From: Synergistaceae bacterium
GTDB taxonomy: Bacteria; Synergistota; Synergistia; Synergistales; Synergistaceae
Length of the DNA: 19,176 nt
Reading direction: 5' to 3'
Assembly (NCBI GenBank): GCA_028702015.1
Contig: JAQVPO010000001.1
Coordinates: 1-19,176, forward strand
Shown here: positions 13,102 through 19,176 of the stretch, piece after piece
Layout: every line of letters starts with the position of its first letter
Position numbering within the stretch: position 1 is the first letter of the stretch
Notes under the pieces: generated by a model
Database searches by the model: none
What the model saw: the letters and a program-made list of their open reading frames with translations, nothing else
What the model was told of the DNA's origin: nothing
Made by a program: the position numbers and the translations under genes

Positions 13102-14287
13102 ACCATGCGTTTTCATATATTTTTTTAACGGCTGCGAAATCAAGAGGACGTGGATTATTCGACATGAGCCTTACCTCCTTGAGGGCAGCTTCAGCCATTT
13201 CTGAGGCCGCTTCTTTAGGTATTCCGAATTCCCTCAGCCGTGTCTTCACTCCTATTTTCTCCCCAAGCTCTACAATGGCCTGAAGAGCCGCCCTGGCTGC
13301 TTCACAGGCAGACATCCCATTTACAGGGACTCCCATAGCCTTTGCTATCGGGATGAATTTTTCCTCACATCCTTCAATACTGTATTCCATTACCCATCTT
13401 AGAAGAGCAGTATTTGCCTCTCCGTGAGGAACATGATACTTTCCGCCCAGCGGATAGGCCATTGCATGGACGCCTGCTGTTCCTGACATTGAGAAAGCCA
13501 TCCCTGCGACCATGCTTCCGTAGGACTGTGCTTCTCTTGCATTAAGGTTTGAGCCGTTGAGCACGCATTCCGCAAGATTTGCATATATATTGCTTATCGC
13601 GATAAGAGCCAGGTCCTGTGTTAATTGATTTGTACCGAGAGAGAGGAAAGACTCGACTCCGTGAACAAGAGCGTCCATGCCTGATGCTGCAGTTATATGC
13701 GGCGGGAGGTCAAGTGTCAGCTTAGGGTCAACGAGAGCAATGTCAGAAACAAGAAACCTGCTTGAAATGCCCTTTTTCATATTCTCTTCAGTGAATGAAA
13801 AGACAGCTACTGCGGATACTTCCGATCCGCTTCCTGATGTAGTCGGGATCATGATCGTAGGCAGCCCTTTCCGGGGGATCTTTTCGCTTCCGACCATATC
13901 CGATACTTTTATATCAGGATTTTCAGCCATTACCGCGGCCATTTTTGCAAAATCCATGGAGCTCCCGCCTCCTAAGGCTATCAGACAGTCATAAGAGCCC
14001 TTTCTTATTTCTTTGGCAGCAGCTTCGAGGAGTTCGACCGGCGGCTCGGGCTCAACATTGTCCCAGTGTCCGGGATTCATCCCAAGTTCAGATGATCTTT
14101 CCATAAGAGCGGCAAGGTTTTTGCTCTTAGCCATTTTGCTGCCTGTTATGAATAAAGGTCTCTTGGATCCTAACTGCAGTGCTTTTTCGGGTGCCAGAAA
14201 AGAGCAGCCCGATTCGAAGATCACCTCATGCGGGATCCTGAATTTGAAAGGTCTCATTAGTTTAATATCATTCTCTGAAATGATCAT
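13100..14287 (-). CDS. Iron-containing alcohol dehydrogenase
   Basis: 395 residues, normal for group III metal-dependent alcohol dehydrogenases. These use NAD(P)H to interconvert aldehydes or ketones and alcohols in the cytosol. The N-terminal nucleotide-binding half has GGGSSMD (106-112) and the loop IPTTSGSGSEVS. The metal site is intact: D205 and H209 in MDALVHG, H274 in GVHAMAYPLGG and H288 in HVPHGEAN. ATG 14287 has a rather distant AGGAG (13 nt), and an internal ATG at residue 11 (MRPFKF) is an alternative. It lies 20 bp after the prepilin peptidase stop and 57 bp before the SagB-like start, all on one strand, so it may share their transcript. A butanol, lactaldehyde or 1,3-propanediol role cannot be separated by eye. 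Confidence 0.92.
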   Translation of the reverse strand: MIISENDIKLMRPFKFRIPHEVIFESGCSFLAPEKALQLGSKRPLFITGSKMAKSKNLAALMERSSELGMNPGHWDNVEPEPPVELLEAAAKEIRKGSYDCLIALGGGSSMDFAKMAAVMAENPDIKVSDMVGSEKIPRKGLPTIMIPTTSGSGSEVSAVAVFSFTEENMKKGISSRFLVSDIALVDPKLTLDLPPHITAASGMDALVHGVESFLSLGTNQLTQDLALIAISNIYANLAECVLNGSNLNAREAQSYGSMVAGMAFSMSGTAGVHAMAYPLGGKYHVPHGEANTALLRWVMEYSIEGCEEKFIPIAKAMGVPVNGMSACEAARAALQAIVELGEKIGVKTRLREFGIPKEAASEMAEAALKEVRLMSNNPRPLDFAAVKKIYENAW

Positions 14288-14306
14288 TTTTGAACAAACA
14301 CTCCTG

Positions 14307-15092
14307 TCAGATATTTGACCAAGGCCAGCCTAGGCTCAGCCCCAGATAGTCAAAAATATATCTTCCTGTAAATATAGCTAAGATGCATCCTGCAGCGAGA
14401 TATGGGCCGAGCGGTATAGCGTCCTTTCGGTTTATTTTTTTAGCAAGGAGCAGCGGTATAACTATTAAACCGCTGGTCATAAAACCAAGGTAAAGGCTTA
14501 GTATAGTCAGTTTCCAGCCCATTAGGGCCCCGATCCCGATCATCATCATTGCATCGCCTGTGCCCATCCCGCCGCCGCTTATAAGAACGATTGCATAAAT
14601 TAAAGCAAATCCTAAAATGGCCCCCAGTGCTCCGTCGATCAGGGCGGGAAGTCCGCCAGGAATCCTTGCCAGCAATGAAACAACTGCAGATGCGATGGCC
14701 CATGAATCATAGATATAACCGCTTTCAATGTCAGTGAGAGAATGGAAGAGCATAAAAAAGAGCGCGATGAAAGAGAAGAAAAGGGGAGCACTCAGTCCCC
14801 AGTACCAGACAGAAAATGCACCGAGTATCCCTCCGGTGAGTTCAGCGATAAAATGCCTGGGTGGTATAACACTTAGGCAGGTGCGGCATCGTCCCTGAAG
14901 AACTAGGTAGGAAATAACAGGTACAAGGTCGAAAGAGTTAAGCTCTCTTCCGCACTTATCGCATACAGAGCGCTCTCGTCCCCACCATTTTTTTTCTGCT
15001 ACAGTGCGCATTGCTGCGGCATTGATAAAAGAGCCGATCACAGCTCCTGCCATAAAACCGAGAAAGATAAAGATAGTTTCCATGTTTCCCAT
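14307..15092 (-). CDS. Type IV prepilin peptidase (A24 family)
   Basis: 261 residues with about eight membrane segments. This aspartic membrane protease cuts the leader from type IV pilins or type II secretion pseudopilins and methylates the new N-terminus. The N-terminal methylase domain keeps the zinc tetracysteine C44/C47 (CDKC) and C69/C72 (CRTC). The two catalytic aspartates are D121 in SLTDIESG and D180 in GMGTGDAMMM (the GxGD motif). ATG 15092 has GAGGGG 7 nt upstream, and another ATG at 15083 is possible. The frame stays open to 15353 but that extension runs antisense to the tautomerase gene and has no start signal. No pilin genes are in this window. Confidence 0.92.
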   Translation of the reverse strand: MGNMETIFIFLGFMAGAVIGSFINAAAMRTVAEKKWWGRERSVCDKCGRELNSFDLVPVISYLVLQGRCRTCLSVIPPRHFIAELTGGILGAFSVWYWGLSAPLFFSFIALFFMLFHSLTDIESGYIYDSWAIASAVVSLLARIPGGLPALIDGALGAILGFALIYAIVLISGGGMGTGDAMMMIGIGALMGWKLTILSLYLGFMTSGLIVIPLLLAKKINRKDAIPLGPYLAAGCILAIFTGRYIFDYLGLSLGWPWSNI

Positions 15093-15171
15093 GTGGACAC
15101 CCCTCATACAGGAGGTTAAAATAAGCTGCATAAAATAAACAAGACCCCAATGACTCAGGAGATGAAAAACT

Positions 15172-15384
15172 ATGCCAATAGTAGTAGTAAATATCAAAGA
15201 AGGCCGCACTCTCGAACAGAAGCGCGATATGGTAACGAAAGTGACTGATGCCCTTTGTGAGACTATGGAAGTTCCTAAAACGTCAGTTCGTATAATCATT
15301 AACGAAATGGCGAACGACAACTTTGCAACAGCGGGGACACTGCTCTGTGACAATCCTGAAGCCCAGGTCAGGAAAAAGAGCTAG
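15172..15384 (+). CDS. 4-oxalocrotonate tautomerase-family small protein
   Basis: 70 residues starting MPIVVVNIKEGRTLEQKR, with the Pro-2 (Pro-1 after Met removal) that acts as catalytic base in this family. The length and beta-alpha-beta pattern fit a 4-OT monomer, which works as a hexamer or trimer of dimers on enol/keto or unsaturated acids. R39/R40-type arginines of classical 4-OT are replaced by a TSVRIIINEM segment with one arginine, as in YdcE/DmpI-like members. ATG 15172 has GGAG 10 nt upstream. The true substrate is unknown. The stop TAG overlaps the stop of the convergent gene. Confidence 0.85.
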   Translation: MPIVVVNIKEGRTLEQKRDMVTKVTDALCETMEVPKTSVRIIINEMANDNFATAGTLLCDNPEAQVRKKS

Positions 15385-16241
15385 CGGGAAAAGAATTCTT
15401 TAAACCGCTTGTGCTGCCACAGGTACTGTCCTGGTGCTCTGCGTATCATTTTTTCCAGTTCCTGGTTTACTTTAGCTGTCAATGACCTAAATGTTGCTTC
15501 CCGATCCCTGCCTTTTTCCCATTTGATCGGGGGAGCTATAACGAGTTTGAAACGGAACGGCTCAAGCCTGATGCACTGAAACGGCAGGATAGGGGCTCCT
15601 GATACCCATGCAAAAACAGCGGCCCCCTGAAAAGTGCTGGTCATCTGCCCGAAGAACGGTACGATTACTCCGTCTCCTCCTCCGTGCTGATCTGCAGCAA
15701 GTCCTATAAGTTCATTTCTCCTTAGTATGCCTACAGCCCTTGTCATAGGCTCATCTTTCCCTAAAGTTCTCAATCCGCCGTTATGTCTAAGTGTGTCTAT
15801 CAGCTCTTTCTGGAACGGATCATCGGAGTGTCTGACTACTCCGACGCCTTTGCAGTTTCTGCCCAGCCAGGCTGCTGCATGCTCCCAGTTCCCGCAGTGG
15901 GTCGAAACGACAATAACACCCTTACCGAGGGCAAAAGCCTGATCCATATGTTCTCTGCCCTCAATTTCAACGACCCATTTATCAACAAGAGAGGGGTCTC
16001 TCTGCCAGGCTAGCATTTCAATGCCGGTCCATATCATGCTCCTGTACGAGGCATCAAGCATACCTTTTTTTTCCTTATAGGTCTTCTCAGGGAAAACGAG
16101 TTCAATGTTTTTCTGGGCCACTTTTTTCCTTGGTGCTATAAGCCTCACAGGAATAAAGAGGAAATAAAAAAGGAATATCGCCCTCCAGCCTGGTTTTATC
16201 TTTTTTGCGAAACTAATAAAAAATTTGACCTTCCAACTCAT
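15381..16241 (-). CDS. Lipid A biosynthesis acyltransferase-like protein (LpxL/HtrB family)
   Basis: 286 residues of the LpxL/LpxM lysophospholipid acyltransferase family. An N-terminal membrane anchor (AIFLFYFLFIPVRLI, 21-35) is followed by the catalytic HX4E motif H115-C-G-N-W-E120 and the later conserved ADQHGGGDGVIVPFFG segment. These enzymes add secondary acyl chains to lipid A at the inner membrane, supporting a Gram-negative envelope. ATG 16241 is preceded by AGGAG 7 nt upstream. The frame continues upstream to about 16358 without a ribosome binding site. It ends in the CTAG it shares with the tautomerase stop. Other members acylate phosphatidylinositol mannosides or ornithine lipids, so the exact acceptor is open. 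Confidence 0.87.
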   Translation of the reverse strand: MSWKVKFFISFAKKIKPGWRAIFLFYFLFIPVRLIAPRKKVAQKNIELVFPEKTYKEKKGMLDASYRSMIWTGIEMLAWQRDPSLVDKWVVEIEGREHMDQAFALGKGVIVVSTHCGNWEHAAAWLGRNCKGVGVVRHSDDPFQKELIDTLRHNGGLRTLGKDEPMTRAVGILRRNELIGLAADQHGGGDGVIVPFFGQMTSTFQGAAVFAWVSGAPILPFQCIRLEPFRFKLVIAPPIKWEKGRDREATFRSLTAKVNQELEKMIRRAPGQYLWQHKRFKEFFSR

Positions 16242-16463
16242 CTTACAGCTCCTAAAATATATCAATTGGCTACGGCATGCCAAAACAGCAGTATCGGCAG
16301 CAGTAATGTTGGCGCGGATCTGTAAAAATAAGGACGTGACAATACCGCCAATATTCAAAGCTGCCCTGCACCAGCTCCAAAACCTGGAAAGAGAGTATCC
16401 CAGTTAGTTAAACAATGATATTTTCATAAGATATTTGTCTTAATATTTTATCTATCCATGATC

Positions 16464-17744
16464 TCAATCATGGAATCTGACCAGCCTGAAATCTTTCTTT
16501 CCTACCCTTAATTGTACATATCCGCCGTTCAGCAGGTCTTCTGATGATATCATCCGGGATTCTTCAGTTAATTTGGCTCCGTTAAGGTAGACTCCGCCCT
16601 CTTTAATTTTGCGCTTAGCCTCACCTTTTGAAGCACACCCGCCTGATAGTACCAAAAGATCTGTTACAGGACCGCCTATTCTTGAGCCAGTCTCTGCAAA
16701 TGGTATCTCTGCAGAGAGTGTGTCAAGAAGTTCGGCGCCTGCTTCCTTTATGTCCATTTCACCAAAGAGGAGTGCGCTGGCATCTTTTACTCTTTGGGCT
16801 GCTTCTTCTCCATGTACCCTGCAGGTCAGGTCCCATGCGAGTCTTTTCTGGGCTGTCCTCAAGTGAGGATTTTTGTTGTGCTCTTCAATGATGGAGTTTA
16901 TTGTGTCCAGATCCATGAAAGTAAAAAGTTTATAAAGTTTTTCAAGGTCACTGTCGTCAACATTTATCCAGAACTGATAGAACTTGTATATACTTGTACG
17001 ATGCGGTGAGAGGTATACTGCGCCGCTCTCAGACTTCCCGAATTTCTGCCCCTGTGCGTTGAGCAGGAGAGGGAAGGTGATCCCGTAGCACTGTCCTCCG
17101 GATTTTTTTCTTGCAAGGTCCATTCCGGCAATTATGTTTACCTGCTGGTCATTGCCGCCCATCTGGAGGGTACAGTTCAGTTCGTTGAACATATGGTTGA
17201 AGTCATAGGCCTGGAGAAGTATGTATGAAAGCTCTGTGTATGTTATTGATTTATCAGGATCAATAACTCTGCTTCTCACATAATCCCTGTTTACGAGAAA
17301 ACTGACAGAGAAATACTTTCCAGTGTCCCTGAGGAATTCAATATAATTCAGTTTTTTGAGCCATTCGTTGTTGTTGACCAGGAGAGCTGTATTTTCTCCG
17401 CAGCCGAAATCCAAAAAATGTTCAAGCTGTTTTGCGATACATTCAACGTTGTGGCTTATCTGCTCCTCTGACAAGAGGTTTCTTTCTGCGCTTTTGCCTG
17501 AAGGGTCTCCGATTCTTCCCGTTCCGCCGCCGGCAAGAGCGATTGGACGATGACCGAGGCGCTGCATCCACGCAAGGCCCATTATAGCCACAAGGTTGCC
17601 TACATGGAGGCTGTCAGCACTTGGATCAAAGCCAATATAACCAGTGACCATATTATTTAAAAAGTGCTCCTCAAGTTCTTCGCTGTGACTGCTCCATTCA
17701 ACGAAGCCCCGTTCTTTCAAAACTTTCAGTGCATTGCAGTACAT
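16464..17744 (-). CDS. tyrS: Tyrosyl-tRNA synthetase
   Basis: 426 residues, normal for bacterial TyrRS (class Ic). It charges tRNA(Tyr) with tyrosine using ATP. The HIGH-equivalent is HVGN (47-50) in GFDPSADSLHVGNL, and the KMSKS-equivalent is KFGKS (234-238). QMGGNDQQVNI (195-205) is the tyrosine-site helix, usually QLGGSDQWGNI. A C-terminal S4 RNA-binding domain begins around residue 355 (SKGEAKRKIKEGGVYLNG). ATG 17744 has GGAGGG 7 nt upstream, which decides against the in-frame ATG at 17768. The roughly 280 bp upstream (17745-18027) is AT-rich and shows no T-box and no promoter I trust, only a 10-bp palindrome TGTCATGACA (17968-17977). Confidence 0.95.
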   Translation of the reverse strand: MYCNALKVLKERGFVEWSSHSEELEEHFLNNMVTGYIGFDPSADSLHVGNLVAIMGLAWMQRLGHRPIALAGGGTGRIGDPSGKSAERNLLSEEQISHNVECIAKQLEHFLDFGCGENTALLVNNNEWLKKLNYIEFLRDTGKYFSVSFLVNRDYVRSRVIDPDKSITYTELSYILLQAYDFNHMFNELNCTLQMGGNDQQVNIIAGMDLARKKSGGQCYGITFPLLLNAQGQKFGKSESGAVYLSPHRTSIYKFYQFWINVDDSDLEKLYKLFTFMDLDTINSIIEEHNKNPHLRTAQKRLAWDLTCRVHGEEAAQRVKDASALLFGEMDIKEAGAELLDTLSAEIPFAETGSRIGGPVTDLLVLSGGCASKGEAKRKIKEGGVYLNGAKLTEESRMISSEDLLNGGYVQLRVGKKDFRLVRFHD

Positions 17745-18027
17745 CTTTTTATCCCTCCGGTTTATCATTGCTGATGGAAATCACTGCTGTTTCCGAGATT
17801 GCATACGTTCTGAAAAATAAATCTGTGTCAGTTAATAAAATGATATTGTTCCGCATCCCTATCTTTTTAAATGTCTGAAATATCCTTAGGACAGATCAAG
17901 ACAAAACATGCAAGAATTTTTGGCATTAATATCTCAAATGCATATCTTTGCAGAGCATAAAACATAATGTCATGACAGGCATAAACCAGATAAACAGTTG
18001 TGCAGGAAAGACTGGTGTTATAAGGAG

Positions 18028-19176
18028 CTATTTTGAATTCCTATACCAGCTTATCCTGCCAGATTCGGCTGTTTCCCATACTATCAGAGTCTTCCCCATG
18101 CCTTTCAGAATATTTCCAAAAGAGTCTGATATTCCCTGGTCGAAGGGGGAGAAAGAGGTTTCAGGCTGAAACGCGTCAGCTGCATCTTCCTGATAATATG
18201 ACTCTTCATCAATACCAGGATCATTCATAAAAGCATTCATTTTAGTCATATCACTGAGAGCAGCGCCGATTTTAGGAAGGTCCGCAACGACCCAGCCTAT
18301 GGCTTTTTCATTGTTTTTCATGAAATTTTGCAGTTTTTCTGTTCCTTTGATCGATTCAGGAGAGAGCAGGCCCAGTATTGCAGCATTTCCACGGCCTGCA
18401 CCTACTACAGAAAAAGGAACATTATTGGTGCCGCCGAAATCAAACCCCTCAACTGGTTTAGGTTCTGCACCAAAGAACAATTTTGTCCAGAAGGCTTCAA
18501 CAAGTTCTCTCATAAGGTCTTCATCACCGGTGAATTCTGCCATGACGCCTGGAAGAGCAAACCAGAGAATCTTGTTGTGACCGCCGATTGAAAACATTGT
18601 CTCTCCCGAGATTATCTTTCGTATCTGTTTTTTGCTCAGTCCCATACTGATGCCAAGCTCCCCCATTGTTTTGAGAGGAAAGGGCCAATCTTCAGGCGAA
18701 CCTTTTAATTCGGGGATGTTCATGCCTGCGGACAGAAGAAGGGGCTGGGGGATAATACAGTTTGATGTATCCCATGTCTTAGGTTTCAGGGCATTCAGGA
18801 AAAGCGGCGATATCCTCTTTTCGAGCCCCCTTATCTTCCATACAGCTTCCCCTGCCTTGCCTGTTTTGTCATCGGGCTGGTTTGAACGCCAGGCCGCTTT
18901 CAGTATCAGAGGCGGTTTGGTCTCTCCCTCTGCCGACAAAAGACCGCCTTCTGAAATCTCAATATGTGCAGGCCATGATTTTTCTTTATCCCAATAATTT
19001 TTCGGGATATTCTCTGCAGATCCCGACCTTACGCTGAGCATTCTCAGAAGTGAACTGCTGCCAGTCGTAACAACAGCAAGATTTCTTTCGATGGCATAGC
19101 AGAGAGGTCTGTCTGCACTGTCTGTTATAATCTCCCATGATCCGTTTTCGCTGTTTTTCCTTATTTCAGTGTTCTG
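18028..19176 (-). CDS. Uncharacterised protein, C-terminal part (runs off the right edge)
   Basis: The reverse frame is open from the window edge to TAG at 18028-18030, giving 382 visible residues. An internal ATG at 19041 is unlikely to be the start because in-frame coding-like sequence (for example LCYAIERNLAVVTTGSSSLL) continues to the edge. I do not recognise a domain. The visible part has alternating strands and short helices, few cysteines, a glycine-rich middle (FSVVGAGRGNAAILG), an acidic low-complexity stretch near the end (PGIDEESYYQEDAADAF) and a final strand TLIVWETAESGRISWY. This resembles large exported or surface proteins such as DUF3352-like ones, but that is only a guess. The gene order suggests its own transcript, ending before tyrS. 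Confidence 0.7.
   Translation of the reverse strand, partial: QNTEIRKNSENGSWEIITDSADRPLCYAIERNLAVVTTGSSSLLRMLSVRSGSAENIPKNYWDKEKSWPAHIEISEGGLLSAEGETKPPLILKAAWRSNQPDDKTGKAGEAVWKIRGLEKRISPLFLNALKPKTWDTSNCIIPQPLLLSAGMNIPELKGSPEDWPFPLKTMGELGISMGLSKKQIRKIISGETMFSIGGHNKILWFALPGVMAEFTGDEDLMRELVEAFWTKLFFGAEPKPVEGFDFGGTNNVPFSVVGAGRGNAAILGLLSPESIKGTEKLQNFMKNNEKAIGWVVADLPKIGAALSDMTKMNAFMNDPGIDEESYYQEDAADAFQPETSFSPFDQGISDSFGNILKGMGKTLIVWETAESGRISWYRNSK

Noticed and set aside
15093..15353. N-terminal extension of the prepilin peptidase frame
   Set aside because: It runs antisense across the tautomerase gene, lacks membrane segments expected of the family at that place, and the ATG at 15092 has a good ribosome binding site.
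16225..16407. Plus-strand 60-codon ORF upstream of the lpxL-like gene
   Set aside because: It overlaps the lpxL-like start in antisense, has no ribosome binding site and no recognisable protein features.
17745..18027. T-box or riboswitch upstream of tyrS
   Set aside because: No T-box core motif, no specifier-like long stem and no terminator hairpin before the start. The region is simply AT-rich.
1..19176. CRISPR arrays, insertion sequences, tRNA and rRNA genes
   Set aside because: Read through on both strands by eye. No spaced direct repeats, transposase-like frames or tRNA cloverleaf patterns were seen.

Overview
This window most likely comes from an anaerobic, amino-acid-fermenting bacterium with a Gram-negative (diderm) envelope. 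The evidence is a phosphate butyryltransferase/butyrate kinase pair, an indolepyruvate:ferredoxin oxidoreductase with an adjoining arylacetate-CoA ligase, an LpxL-type lipid A acyltransferase, a type IV prepilin peptidase, and dapF. My best guess for the phylum is Synergistota. That is an inference from gene content, not from a marker gene.

Layout. 1-120 (-) is the 5' end of dapF, running off the window. It abuts and slightly overlaps a 5'-truncated EamA/DMT transporter (101-793, +), a likely breakpoint. 891-1640 (-) is an Asp/Glu-racemase-like protein behind a strong promoter that has a palindrome in its spacer. 1830-3008 (+) is a two-gene thiol-redox operon, TlpA-like thioredoxin plus CcdA. 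3105-3814 (-) holds an HdeD-like membrane protein and, just upstream, a 44-codon ORF with an in-frame TGA followed by a bacterial-SECIS-like hairpin. This is a candidate selenoprotein with a CPPU motif. 3935-5933 (-) is ptb-buk. 6020-7426 (+) is a MATE transporter. 7439-11382 (+) is a promoter, an attenuator-like leader, iorA, iorB, a phenylacetate-CoA ligase and a terminator. 11399-12339 is a divergent pair, RNase HI-like (-) and YbaK (+). 12416-15092 (-) holds a secreted SagB-type nitroreductase-like protein, an iron-containing alcohol dehydrogenase and a prepilin peptidase. 15172-15384 (+) is a 4-oxalocrotonate tautomerase-like protein, whose stop codon shares a CTAG with the convergent lpxL-like gene (15381-16241, -). 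16464-17744 (-) is tyrS. 18028-19176 (-) is the 3' part of an unrecognised protein that enters from the right edge.

How the genes may work together. IorAB oxidises aromatic 2-oxo acids (from Trp, Phe or Tyr) to aryl-acetyl-CoA and reduced ferredoxin, and the PaaK-type ligase interconverts arylacetate and its CoA ester. Ptb-Buk makes ATP from short or branched acyl-CoA. Together they point to ATP gain from amino-acid catabolism. The metabolic linkage is inferred from proximity and family knowledge. The most interesting element is the small ORF at 3680-3814. If its TGA is read as selenocysteine, it encodes a tiny membrane-anchored CxxU protein that ordinary gene callers would miss.
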